NCBI RefSeq assembly: GCF_024346955.1
Contig: NZ_AP024884.1
Span: forward strand, 496,001 to 560,000
DNA length: 64,000 bases
Direction: 5' to 3'
Source of the DNA: Vibrio mangrovi
GTDB lineage: Bacteria; Pseudomonadota; Gammaproteobacteria; Enterobacterales; Vibrionaceae
Shown: positions 52,742 through 61,956 of the stretch, one piece after another
How positions within the stretch are numbered: the stretch's first letter is position 1
How the letters are laid out: every line of letters begins with the position of its first letter
Made by a program: the position numbers and the translations under genes
Notes under the pieces: generated by a model
Database searches by the model: none
What the model saw: the letters and a program-made list of their open reading frames with translations, nothing else
Told to the model about the DNA's origin: nothing

Positions 52742-53749
52742 ATGAAAAAGCGAAATGTGTGGCGATTAGGCCTATTCAGCCTGATGTGGGTGGCTTTCTA
52801 TAATCAGGCTGAAACTACGCTGACGGTGAATCGGGAGACAATTCCTGAACAGGTCACATTTGACGGCGTTGTTCAGCCGGTAAATCAGGGAACGGTTGCT
52901 GCCCAGACTTCAGGACGGGTTGTCGGCATGTATGTTGATGTCAATGATGTGGTTCAGCAGGGCGATGTACTACTTGAAATCAGTGCAACTCAGCAAACTG
53001 CTTCTTACGATGCCGCTGTTGCTCAACTGAGTCAGGCGGAAGCCCAGAACCGCGAAGCTCAGACTCAGGTGAAACGGTTTCGGCAGTTGATCACCCGGGG
53101 AGCAGTTTCTCAGGGACAACTGGACTCAGCCGAAGCACGAGCCCGGACTGCGGCTGCGGCAGTCAAAGCCGCGCATGCTGAAGTGACACGGGCGAAAGAT
53201 GCATTAGGTTATACCAGCATTAAAGCGCCTTATGCCGGCATCGTGACCCAGCGTCATGTGGAGCTGGGTGAGACAGTTGCTCCCGGAATGCCGTTACTCA
53301 GTGGCTATGGTATGACACCCTTACGGGTCGAAGTGCAGGTGCCGCAGCGGTATCACAATCTGGTGAAACAGGCACAACAGTTTGCGATTCAGTCCCCGGA
53401 TGGCAGTCTGGTGCAACCGACACAATATACACTGTTCCGTTATGCTGATCCGCAATCTCATACATTTACCATTCGTTTAAGACTGGCTGACGGCAGTGAA
53501 GGTGAACTGACACCGGGAATGTGGGTGAAAGCCATTTTCCATACCGGTGACCGTGATGCGCTGCTGGTGCCGAAAACTGCGGTGATCCGCCGGGGTGAAT
53601 TGAGTGCGGTGTTTCGCCTGAAAGGGGAACAGCAGGCATTGAATCCGGTTCGGGTTGGTCAGGAATACGGTGAGTCCGTTGAAATCCTGTCCGGGCTGGA
53701 AGTGGGTGATCAGATCGTTGCCAATGCTTTCCCGACGGAAGCACAGTAA
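52742..53749 (+). CDS. RND efflux periplasmic adaptor subunit
   Basis: This 335-residue HlyD/AcrA-type adaptor has an N-terminal signal (VWRLGLFSLMWVAFYNQAE). A biotinyl-lipoyl domain follows (GTVAAQTSGRVVGMYVDVNDVVQQGDVL, then IKAPYAGIVTQRHVELGETV) around a coiled-coil of repeated Ala/Gln/Glu helices (about residues 90-145). GGAGGGGAATCGT precedes the ATG at 52742, so the longer frame from 52685 is rejected. It is 13 bases before the RND permease gene. It may belong to the sulfur regulon by position, being 90 bases after the YeeE genes. Confidence 0.9.
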   Translation: MKKRNVWRLGLFSLMWVAFYNQAETTLTVNRETIPEQVTFDGVVQPVNQGTVAAQTSGRVVGMYVDVNDVVQQGDVLLEISATQQTASYDAAVAQLSQAEAQNREAQTQVKRFRQLITRGAVSQGQLDSAEARARTAAAAVKAAHAEVTRAKDALGYTSIKAPYAGIVTQRHVELGETVAPGMPLLSGYGMTPLRVEVQVPQRYHNLVKQAQQFAIQSPDGSLVQPTQYTLFRYADPQSHTFTIRLRLADGSEGELTPGMWVKAIFHTGDRDALLVPKTAVIRRGELSAVFRLKGEQQALNPVRVGQEYGESVEILSGLEVGDQIVANAFPTEAQ

Positions 53750-53762
53750 GAGGGACAGTGCT

Positions 53763-56700
53763 ATGGAAAGAAAACTGGGAATTTCCGGGCGTATTGCAGC
53801 AATGTTTCAGCATTCGGCGATTACGCCGCTGCTGGCACTGGTTGGTCTGCTCATGGGTGTTTTTGCCGTGATGGTGACACCAAAAGAAGAAGAGCCACAA
53901 ATCGATGTCACTTTTGCTGATATTTTTATTCCTTTTCCCGGCGCATCTCCGGCAGAAGTTGAACATTTGGTGACCAATCCTGCCGAACAGATTGTTTCGG
54001 AGATTCAGGGAATTGATAACATCTATTCTTTTTCACAGCCGGATGGGGCTTTGATTGTTGCGATCTTTAAAGTCGGTGTCTCACGAAATGATGCGGTTGT
54101 ACGTACCTATAACAAGCTTTACTCCAATAAAGACTGGATGCCGGCTGGTGTCGGAGTGGGTGAGCCGGTCATTAAACCCCGGGGAATCGAAGATGTTCCG
54201 ATCGTCAGCCTGACATTAAGTGATCCGGGCAATCACATGAGCCAGCAGCAACTGACAGAAGTTGCTCATGGTCTGGAAACGGAGCTGAAAAGAATTGATG
54301 GCACCCGGGATATCTATACGGTCGGCGGGCATGACATGATCGTCGATGTCCGGCTTGATCCGGCGCGTATGAATAGCTTCGGTATTACGATTGATCAGCT
54401 GAATCAGGTTTTTCAGTCCGCCAATGTTCGTTCTCCACAGTTGACTGTTACTCAGGATAATCAGGCGATCCCGGTCCGGGTCGGGCAGTTTTTACACCGG
54501 GTAGATGATGTCAGGCAACTGGTTGTCGGGTTACATAATGCTGCTCCCGTTTATCTGAGTGATATTGCCAGTGTGAGTATGGGTGGCGACACGCCGGCTC
54601 ATAATGTCTGGACCAGTGATAAGTCCACCATTACTCCGGCAGTGACAATTGCGATTGCCAAGAAAGCTGGTGAAAATGCGGTAGATGTTGCCCAAAGTGT
54701 TGAAGCACGTTTACAGGTACTGGAAAATCAGTTAATCCCTGCGGATGTCAAAGTTGATGTCACCCGAAACTACGGGAATACTGCATCGGAAAAAAGCCAT
54801 ACGCTGATTGGGAAACTAATGTTTGCAACCTGTGCGGTTGTTATTCTGGTGCTGCTGACCATGGGATGGCGTGAAGCGATTGTCGTTGGGATCGCTGTGA
54901 TGATCACCTTGATGATTACTCTGTTTGCTTCGTGGGCATGGGGTTTTACCATCAACCGGGTTTCTCTTTTTGCACTGATCTTTTCTATCGGTATTCTGGT
55001 CGATGATGCGATTGTGGTGGTGGAGAACATTCACCGGCATATGTCTTCGAAATCGGATAATTTTTCCGTCCCCTACGCGGTTGATGAGGTTGGCGGCCCG
55101 ACGATTCTGGCTACATTTACTGTTATTGCTGCGCTATTGCCGATGGCATTTGTGACCGGATTAATGGGGCCGTATATGAGTCCAATTCCGATCAATGCCT
55201 CGATGGGGATGTTTATCTCACTGGCTGTTGCCTTTATTCTGACACCCTGGCTGGCGGTTAAGCTATTACGCCATAAATCTCATACTCAGGAGAAAGAACC
55301 GAGTATGGCGATTGTTCAGCGCATTATGGCTCCTTTTGTTCTGTCAGCACATCAACGGCGTAATCGCTGGTTGCTTGGCGGCGGAGTGATTGTGCTGATT
55401 CTGGGATCGGTTCTGCTGCCCGTTTATCAGGCTGTCGTTCTGAAAATGTTGCCGTTTGACAATAAATCTGAATTTCAGGTGATACTGGATATGCCAGATG
55501 ATACTGCACTGGAACGGACACAGCGGGTTTTATTCGAGCTGGGAACCGTACTGAATCAGTCTCCTGAAGTGCATGACTATCAAATCTATGCCGGAACTGC
55601 GGCGCCGATGAATTTTAACGGTCTGGTCAGGCATTACTTTACCCGGTCTTCTCCTTATCAGGGCGACATTCAGGTGAACCTGCTACCGAAAGGGGAACGG
55701 GATAAAGACAGTCATCAGATTGCCGGAGAATTACGGCCGAAGCTGGTTGAGGTTGCTAAAGCATTCGGCGGTAAGGTGAAAGTTGTTGAAGTACCGCCCG
55801 GCCCGCCGGTCTGGTCACCGATTCTGGCTGAAGTCTATGGACCGACAGATACGGTACGTACCGAAGCTGCCAGACAGATTCGTCAGTTGTTTGAGGCCAG
55901 TGCGGATATTGTTGATGTGGATATTTATCTGCCGGAGCCTCACCAGCAGTGGCAGGTGAAGATTGACCGCAGTAAAGCGGCACACTATCAGGTCTCTTAC
56001 GCATCAATTGTCAATACACTGGCAGCCGCAGTCGGCGGACAGCCGGTTAGTTATCTGCATACGGATTACAGCAAATATCCGGTACCGATCCAGATTCAGG
56101 CGACAGAAGGTGATAAGGCGAACCTGACTCAGTTGCTTGAGATGCGTGTAGCCGGGCAGAGCGGTCAGTCTTATCCGCTGTCTGATTTGGTTAGCATCCA
56201 TAAAGTCGCAGCGGACGATTATATCATGCATAAGAATCTGGTTCCGATGGTCATGGTGGTTGGTGATATGTCAGGTCATACCGACAGTCCTCTTTACGGA
56301 ATGTTTGAAATTGCGACCCGGATGAAAACACTGCCTTTCCCGGTTGAGCAGAATTATATTCATCAGCCTTCGGGTCTGAGTCAGATCTCCGTATTATGGG
56401 ATGGAGAATGGAAGATTACTTATGAAACCTTCCGGGATATGGGGATTGCGTATGCAGTCGGAATGATCCTGATCTATCTGTTAGTGGTGGCACATTTCAA
56501 ATCGTATCTGACGCCGCTGATTATTATGGCGCCCATTCCGCTGACCATTATCGGTGTGATGCCGGGACATGCACTGCTACAGGCACAATTCACGGCGACT
56601 TCGATGATCGGTATGATTGCGCTGGCAGGGATTATCGTACGTAATTCAATTCTGCTGGTGGATTTCATCCGTCAGGAGCATGAACAGGGAATGGCGTTTT

Positions 56701-56912
56701 CCGAGGCGGTGATTAACTCGGTTAAAGTGCGGGCAAAACCGATTTTGCTTACAGCACTGGCTGCGATGATTGGTTCACTGTTTATTCTGGATGATCCGAT
56801 TTTTAATGGTTTGGCGATTAGTCTGATTTTCGGGGTTTTTGTATCGACGTTGCTGACACTGATTGTGATTCCGGTATTGTACTTTTCTTTTATGAAGGAA
56901 AGGCGTTTATGA
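53763..56912 (+). CDS. RND efflux permease
   Basis: This 1049-residue inner-membrane pump is an AcrB-like proton-driven exporter with the usual duplicated layout. An N-terminal helix (ITPLLALVGLLMGVFAVMV) is followed by a large periplasmic loop (DIFIPFPGASPAEVEHLVTNPAEQI), a cluster of helices with the proton-relay Asp pair in ILVDDAIVVVENI, a second loop, and a final cluster (VIAPIPLTIIGVMPG-like, IIVRNSILLVDFI). The ATG at 53763 follows GAGGGACAG; an internal frame upstream from 53655 overlaps the adaptor. The outer-membrane partner is not in this operon. A 12-bp hairpin lies just downstream. Confidence 0.93.
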   Translation: MERKLGISGRIAAMFQHSAITPLLALVGLLMGVFAVMVTPKEEEPQIDVTFADIFIPFPGASPAEVEHLVTNPAEQIVSEIQGIDNIYSFSQPDGALIVAIFKVGVSRNDAVVRTYNKLYSNKDWMPAGVGVGEPVIKPRGIEDVPIVSLTLSDPGNHMSQQQLTEVAHGLETELKRIDGTRDIYTVGGHDMIVDVRLDPARMNSFGITIDQLNQVFQSANVRSPQLTVTQDNQAIPVRVGQFLHRVDDVRQLVVGLHNAAPVYLSDIASVSMGGDTPAHNVWTSDKSTITPAVTIAIAKKAGENAVDVAQSVEARLQVLENQLIPADVKVDVTRNYGNTASEKSHTLIGKLMFATCAVVILVLLTMGWREAIVVGIAVMITLMITLFASWAWGFTINRVSLFALIFSIGILVDDAIVVVENIHRHMSSKSDNFSVPYAVDEVGGPTILATFTVIAALLPMAFVTGLMGPYMSPIPINASMGMFISLAVAFILTPWLAVKLLRHKSHTQEKEPSMAIVQRIMAPFVLSAHQRRNRWLLGGGVIVLILGSVLLPVYQAVVLKMLPFDNKSEFQVILDMPDDTALERTQRVLFELGTVLNQSPEVHDYQIYAGTAAPMNFNGLVRHYFTRSSPYQGDIQVNLLPKGERDKDSHQIAGELRPKLVEVAKAFGGKVKVVEVPPGPPVWSPILAEVYGPTDTVRTEAARQIRQLFEASADIVDVDIYLPEPHQQWQVKIDRSKAAHYQVSYASIVNTLAAAVGGQPVSYLHTDYSKYPVPIQIQATEGDKANLTQLLEMRVAGQSGQSYPLSDLVSIHKVAADDYIMHKNLVPMVMVVGDMSGHTDSPLYGMFEIATRMKTLPFPVEQNYIHQPSGLSQISVLWDGEWKITYETFRDMGIAYAVGMILIYLLVVAHFKSYLTPLIIMAPIPLTIIGVMPGHALLQAQFTATSMIGMIALAGIIVRNSILLVDFIRQEHEQGMAFSEAVINSVKVRAKPILLTALAAMIGSLFILDDPIFNGLAISLIFGVFVSTLLTLIVIPVLYFSFMKERRL

Positions 56913-57227
56913 GAAAACGTCATCCATAGAAAAACACTTCACTGACGGGGAAAATCACGTTCCGTAACCATCCGTTGATTTTGCCCGAACAGACAATAAT
57001 TGCAGCCCTGAGAAAGGGCTGCAATTGCCCTTCCCGAACGTGTATAAATTATGAGAATAGTTGTTTATATACTAAGTTATTATGAATGAAAATGTAACGA
57101 GCCGCACAGGATCTACCATATTTCCCTTCTGTTTGTCGAAAAAAATCTCAATTTTCAGTGCTGTATTTTTATAAATGAGATCTGCTGATAAATAATCGTG
57201 CTTATCTTATCCATTAGCTGTGCTTTG
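56913..57227. other. Intergenic region after the RND operon
   Basis: AATTGCAGCCCT/AGGGCTGCAATT (56998-57009 with 57015-57026) is a 12-bp hairpin with a 5-nt loop that probably ends the RND transcript. The rest is AT-rich and belongs to the nrdD promoter. No ORF seen. Confidence 0.6.
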
Positions 57228-57241
57228 TTGATCCTGATCAA
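57228..57241. promoter_or_regulatory. FNR box upstream of nrdD
   Basis: TTGAT-CCTG-ATCAA is a perfect FNR consensus, 119 bases before the nrdD start, fitting anaerobic induction. Confidence 0.85.
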
Positions 57242-57270
57242 TACATGCATAGGGTGCTTCTCGTTAAATG

Positions 57271-57321
57271 CACTACAATATGTAGTGTTACTTGGCAGAT
57301 ATGAAACCCTATATCGTGTGT
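57271..57321. promoter_or_regulatory. Candidate paired NrdR boxes upstream of nrdD
   Basis: CACTACA-ATA-TGTAGTG (57271-57287) is a perfect inverted repeat, and a second 16-mer (57306-57321) matches ACACTATATATAGTGT at 12 of 16 positions. Box centres are about 33 bp apart, close to the three helical turns usual for NrdR. Confidence 0.45.
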
Positions 57322-57359
57322 TTTACTAAAAATGGACGGAAGAGGGGTAAGGAGATAAA

Positions 57360-59480
57360 GTGAAACCTATCGTAATCAAACGTGATGGCTCAAGAGCGGC
57401 GTTTCATCGGGACAGAATTCAGGCTGCTGTTGAAGCCGCTGCTGAACATACTGATAAAGAACTGGCAATTTATGCCTTAAACGTTGCCCTGGCTGTCGAG
57501 TTAAAGCTCGAGGATTACAAAGAAGTTCACATTGCAGAGATTCAGACGCTGGTCGAAAACGAGCTGATGCAGGGACCATACAAATCCCTGGCGCGTTCTT
57601 ATATTGAATATCGTCATGATCGTGATATTGCCCGGGAGAAACAGAGTGCTTTGACCCGTGAAATTGAAGGATTGATTAACGAAAGCAATGCCGACCTGCT
57701 GAATGAAAATGCGAACAAAGACGGTAAAGTGATTCCGACACAGCGTGATTTACTGGCCGGGATTGTCGCAAAACACTACGCAAAAACCCGCATTCTTCCC
57801 AGAGATATTGTACAGGCACACGAAGCCGGCGATATTCACTACCATGATTTGGACTACGCACCTTTCTTCCCGATGTTTAACTGTATGCTGATCGATTTGA
57901 AAGGAATGCTGACTCATGGGTTCAAAATGGGGAATGCTGAGATTGATACGCCAAAATCTATCTCGACAGCTACAGCGGTTACGGCTCAGATTATTGCACA
58001 GGTTGCCAGCCATATTTACGGTGGAACGACTATCAACCGTATTGATGAAATTCTGGAACCTTATGTACTGGCAAGCTACAACAAGCACCTTGCTATTGCC
58101 CACGAGTGGGACGTTCATGATCCAGAAGCATTTGCGACAGCCCGGACTGAAAAAGAGTGTTATGACGCTTTCCAGTCTCTGGAATATGAAGTGAACACCC
58201 TCCATACAGCTAATGGTCAGACACCATTTGTCACCTTCGGTTTTGGGCTGGGAACCAGCTGGGCATCCCGGTTGATTCAGCAATCCATTCTGAAAAACCG
58301 GATTGCAGGTTTGGGTAAAAACCATAAAACTGCTGTCTTCCCTAAACTGGTTTTTGCTATTAAAGAAGGATTAAATCATCAGGCCGGTGATCCGAATTAT
58401 GATATTAAGCAACTGGCTCTTGATTGTGCAACCAAGCGGATGTATCCGGATATTCTGAACTATGACAAAGTCGTTGAAGTAACGGGTTCTTTTAAAACGC
58501 CGATGGGTTGCCGAAGTTTCCTCAGTACTTATGAAGAACAGGGCGAACTGGTGCATGATGGTCGGAATAATCTGGGTGTCGTCAGCCTGAACCTGCCCCG
58601 GATTGCATTACAGGCCAAAGGTGATCTTACCCGTTTTTATGAAATTCTTGATGATCGTCTGCTGCTGGCCCGCCGGGCTCTGGAAACCCGTATCAGCCGT
58701 CTGGAAAAAGTCCGGGCCAGAGTTGCTCCAATTCTGTATATGGAAGGTGCCTGCGGTGTCAGACTAAAAGCTGACGAGCCGATTGCTCATATCTTTAAAA
58801 ACGGACGGGCATCCATTTCGTTGGGCTATATCGGGATTCATGAAACGATCAATGCATTATTTGGCGATCAGCAACACCTCTATGACAATCAAATGCTCCG
58901 CGATGAAGCGCTTAAAATTATCGGTTATCTGAAAGCAGCAACGAACCGTTGGGCAGAAGAAACCGGTTATGGTTTCAGTCTTTACGGAACACCGAGTGAA
59001 AACCTGTGTAATCGCTTCTGTAGCATTGATACCAAAGAATTTGGTGTGATTGATGGTGTGACGGATAAAGGCTATTACACCAACAGCTTCCATCTGGATG
59101 TCGAGAAAAAAGTGAATCCGTACGATAAGATCGACTTTGAAATGCCGTATCCGGCAATTTCCAGTGGTGGTTTCATCTGTTACGGCGAATTTCCGAACAT
59201 GCAGCGCAATATTGAAGCGTTAGAGAATGTCTGGGATTACAGCTATAGCCGGGTGCCTTACTACGGAACTAACACACCAATTGACGAATGTTATGAGTGC
59301 GGTTATGCCGGGGAGTTTTCCTGTACCAGTAAAGGATTTGTCTGTCCGAAATGTGGCAACCATGATCCTGCAAAAGTTTCAGTGATTCGCCGGGTATGTG
59401 GTTATCTGGGCAGCCCTGACGCACGTCCGTTTAATTTCGGTAAACAGGAAGAAGTTAAACGACGGGTAAAACACCTGTAG
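57360..59480 (+). CDS. nrdD: Anaerobic ribonucleoside-triphosphate reductase
   Basis: NrdD is the glycyl-radical class III ribonucleotide reductase that makes deoxyribonucleotides without oxygen. An N-terminal ATP-cone (VIKRDGSRAAFHRDRIQAAVEAA) precedes the ten-stranded barrel. The C-terminus has a zinc-finger (CYECGYAGEFSC, CPKCGNHD) and the glycyl-radical site RRVCGYLG. GTG start with AAGGAGA 5 bases upstream. The 706-residue length is normal. It lies behind FNR and probable NrdR sites and is followed by nrdG. Confidence 0.96.
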   Translation: MKPIVIKRDGSRAAFHRDRIQAAVEAAAEHTDKELAIYALNVALAVELKLEDYKEVHIAEIQTLVENELMQGPYKSLARSYIEYRHDRDIAREKQSALTREIEGLINESNADLLNENANKDGKVIPTQRDLLAGIVAKHYAKTRILPRDIVQAHEAGDIHYHDLDYAPFFPMFNCMLIDLKGMLTHGFKMGNAEIDTPKSISTATAVTAQIIAQVASHIYGGTTINRIDEILEPYVLASYNKHLAIAHEWDVHDPEAFATARTEKECYDAFQSLEYEVNTLHTANGQTPFVTFGFGLGTSWASRLIQQSILKNRIAGLGKNHKTAVFPKLVFAIKEGLNHQAGDPNYDIKQLALDCATKRMYPDILNYDKVVEVTGSFKTPMGCRSFLSTYEEQGELVHDGRNNLGVVSLNLPRIALQAKGDLTRFYEILDDRLLLARRALETRISRLEKVRARVAPILYMEGACGVRLKADEPIAHIFKNGRASISLGYIGIHETINALFGDQQHLYDNQMLRDEALKIIGYLKAATNRWAEETGYGFSLYGTPSENLCNRFCSIDTKEFGVIDGVTDKGYYTNSFHLDVEKKVNPYDKIDFEMPYPAISSGGFICYGEFPNMQRNIEALENVWDYSYSRVPYYGTNTPIDECYECGYAGEFSCTSKGFVCPKCGNHDPAKVSVIRRVCGYLGSPDARPFNFGKQEEVKRRVKHL

Positions 59481-59508
59481 CAGTCAGTGATTGTGGAGCG
59501 AAAATCGC

Positions 59509-59982
59509 ATGAATTACCACAAATATCATCCGATTGATGTGGTGAACGGGCCGGGAACACGCTGTACTTTGTTTGTTTCCGGTTGTGAGCACCACTGCAA
59601 AGGATGTTATAACCAGAGTACCTGGTCGTTGCGCTCCGGTTTTCCTTATACGGAAGAACTGGAGGAGCATATTATCCGGGATTTAAATGATACGAGAATT
59701 TACCGCCGCGGCTTGTCACTGTCCGGCGGTGATCCGCTTCACCCTGAAAACGTTCCGGTGATTCTCCGCTTGGCAAAGCGTGTAAAACGGGAATGTCAGG
59801 GGAAAGATATTTGGCTATGGACCGGTTACCGGCTGGATGAACTCAATGAGGCACAACGTGAAGTGCTGGATTGGATCGATGTACTGGTTGACGGAAAGTT
59901 CGAACAGTCTCTGGCTGATCCGGCTCTGGATTGGCGGGGCAGTTCGAATCAAATTATTCATACGCTGAATCTGGATGAGTAA
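59509..59982 (+). CDS. nrdG: Anaerobic ribonucleotide reductase-activating protein
   Basis: NrdG is the radical SAM enzyme that installs the glycyl radical in NrdD. The cluster motif CEHHCKGC (CxxxCxxC) lies at about residues 26-33, and the SAM-binding glycine motif is LSGGDPLHPEN. GGAG lies 9 bases before the ATG at 59509; an upstream frame from 59491 is not preferred. The 157-residue length is normal. It is 28 bases after nrdD and completes the operon. Confidence 0.95.
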   Translation: MNYHKYHPIDVVNGPGTRCTLFVSGCEHHCKGCYNQSTWSLRSGFPYTEELEEHIIRDLNDTRIYRRGLSLSGGDPLHPENVPVILRLAKRVKRECQGKDIWLWTGYRLDELNEAQREVLDWIDVLVDGKFEQSLADPALDWRGSSNQIIHTLNLDE

Positions 59983-60077
59983 TTATTACGCAGTGACTGT
60001 ATCTTGAAGCCACTTGCGTATAGAATAATATGCACCAATGCGATATTTTTCAGTCTGGCAATACCGCAAGGATGTAT

Positions 60078-60458
60078 ATGAAAAAAACTATGAAAATAAT
60101 AATGCTTTGTTGCTTGGGTTTGTCTTTCACTCTACCCGCTGAAGCCAGTAGCTGTCTTAAAGGTCAGCCGTGTGGCAATATTCAGAAAAGCGCCAACCAC
60201 CAATTACAGTCATCAGCAGCTTCCCAGAAAGCTAACCGGAAAAAACTTTACCGGGGAGCAGGGAACTATCTTGTGACGGCAAAACGATTAAATGTTCGTG
60301 GCGATAACTTACTGGATGGTCGTCCGGTAGGTCAGTTGGAATACGGCGAAAACATCTATGTTTATCGTTTTTCCCATGGCTGGGCCATGATTACTTTTAA
60401 AAATGAAGTTGCTTGGGTGAGTGGTCGGTATCTGAGATATCAACAGTCCGAATTATGA
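60078..60458 (+). CDS. Secreted SH3-domain protein
   Basis: This is a 126-residue protein with a Sec signal peptide (MKKTMKIIMLCCLGLSFTLPAEA) and a bacterial SH3-like domain (YLVTAKRLNVRGDNLLDGRPVGQLEYGENIYVYRFSHGWAMITF) that may bind peptidoglycan or a protein partner in the periplasm. AAGGATG lies upstream of the ATG at 60078; the frame from 60030 is longer but includes no better site. A strong terminator follows. Function unknown beyond the domain. Confidence 0.85.
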   Translation: MKKTMKIIMLCCLGLSFTLPAEASSCLKGQPCGNIQKSANHQLQSSAASQKANRKKLYRGAGNYLVTAKRLNVRGDNLLDGRPVGQLEYGENIYVYRFSHGWAMITFKNEVAWVSGRYLRYQQSEL

Positions 60459-60505
60459 ACGAATAACCGGATTGATCGTTTTCTCATTCAAATTGTTTTT
60501 CTATT

Positions 60506-60533
60506 AAAACGGCCGGATTATTCCGGCCGTTTT
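60506..60533. terminator. Bidirectional terminator
   Basis: 12-bp perfect stem AAAACGGCCGGA/TCCGGCCGTTTT with a 4-nt loop. Confidence 0.93.
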
Positions 60534-60555
60534 GTGTTTATTGACTAAGCTAAGG

Positions 60556-61953
60556 CTAAGGATTTACTGTCAGTGGTGGGGCGATATCGCTACCACCTAG
60601 TGCCTGATACAATGTTGCCTGAACATTGTACTGATTGTAACGATTCTCCAGTAATGACTCCTGTGCACTTCGCTGAGTCTCCTGTGCATCCAGCCAGTCC
60701 CGGATACTGACTGCTCCATGACGATACTGACTGGCATAAATCTGTTCGGCGGCTGTTGCGGCATCATACTGTTCTTTGAGTTTGAGTCCCTGATACTGAT
60801 AATGCTGCTTCGCGGAAAGGGCGTTATCAACATCCTTCATCGCGGTATAAAGTGTCTGTCGATAATTCACCACCGCTGTCTGATAATCCATCTGTGCAAT
60901 TTCTCTGTTCAGATTCATTTTGTTCCATTGCAGAAAAGGCAGGACAATCTCTGCTCCCAGAGTACCAAGCGGATCGGTCAATAGATCCCGCAGTTGTGAT
61001 GAAGAATCACCAACAGAACCTGTGAGTGTCAGGGTCGGAAAATATCCGGCAATTGTTGCATCACTGGTTGCCAGCGCTGACTTCAGCTCATAGAGTGCAG
61101 CTTTGACGTCTGGCCGTCTGACCAGCAAATCAGCCGGGACACCAGCGGCAACCTCTGGAATTGGTTCTTGTGGCAGCGACTGGATTTGCAGCGTACTTGG
61201 TTCTGGCGGCTGATTGAACAGAATTACCATTGAGTTCTCAGCCTCTTTCAACGACTGGAGCAGTTCACTATGGGCTGCCTCTTGTCCGGATAAACTGCGC
61301 TGGGCTTCCAGAACATCCAGTTCAGAAACGGCACCACTGTGATACTGACGCTGTGTCAAATCCAGTATCTGTTTTGCATAAGCGATACTTTTATTGCTCA
61401 ACGTCACCCGGTCTTTCAGGTAGCCGACCTGCCAGTATAGTGAGGCAGTGGTTGATGCCAGACTTTGTGCCGTACTTTCCCGATCCGCAGCTCTGGCAAT
61501 CGCTGTCCAGTGAGATGCATCGACGGATGAAGAGATACGTCCCCATAGATCCAGTTCATAGCTGACAGAGAGATTCGCTGAGTAGCTTTTAGTGTGATTT
61601 CCTGAATCGAGGTTCCTCGACCGGGATGCGGAAAAAGTGGATGACAGCTCGGGATATTGCTCGGTTTCACTCAATCCTGCTTCCAGACGTGCTTTCTGAA
61701 GTGTTAGTGTCGCCAGAGCCAGATCATTATTGGTGAGCAATACCTGCTGGATGAGACGATTCAGTTCCGGGTCGCCGAATTGCTTCCACCACGGATCCAT
61801 TCGAACCTGTTCGTTGATCTTTTGGGTTTGCCATGTGGTTGGAATCTCAACCTGAGGAGGAGTGAATTCCGTTTGTGTCAATGTACTACAAGCCGATAGC
61901 AGCAGAGTACTGAGAGCGGTGCTAAGGAATGGTTTGAGCATGGTTGAATTCAT
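60556..61953 (-). CDS. Efflux outer membrane factor (NodT/CusC family lipoprotein)
   Basis: This 465-residue TolC-like channel is an outer-membrane lipoprotein: the signal ends at the lipobox Cys in LLLSACSTL. Repeats typical of OMF helical hairpins recur (for example LDLTQRQYHSGAVSELDVLEAQRSL and AEQIYASQYRHGAVSIRDWLDAQE). It is the last gene of macA-macB-OMF and overlaps the ribosome-binding region of macB's stop. AAGGGA lies 8 bases upstream of the ATG at 61953. It probably provides the outer-membrane duct for MacAB. Confidence 0.92.
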   Translation of the reverse strand: MNSTMLKPFLSTALSTLLLSACSTLTQTEFTPPQVEIPTTWQTQKINEQVRMDPWWKQFGDPELNRLIQQVLLTNNDLALATLTLQKARLEAGLSETEQYPELSSTFSASRSRNLDSGNHTKSYSANLSVSYELDLWGRISSSVDASHWTAIARAADRESTAQSLASTTASLYWQVGYLKDRVTLSNKSIAYAKQILDLTQRQYHSGAVSELDVLEAQRSLSGQEAAHSELLQSLKEAENSMVILFNQPPEPSTLQIQSLPQEPIPEVAAGVPADLLVRRPDVKAALYELKSALATSDATIAGYFPTLTLTGSVGDSSSQLRDLLTDPLGTLGAEIVLPFLQWNKMNLNREIAQMDYQTAVVNYRQTLYTAMKDVDNALSAKQHYQYQGLKLKEQYDAATAAEQIYASQYRHGAVSIRDWLDAQETQRSAQESLLENRYNQYNVQATLYQALGGSDIAPPLTVNP

Positions 61954-61956
61954 GAG

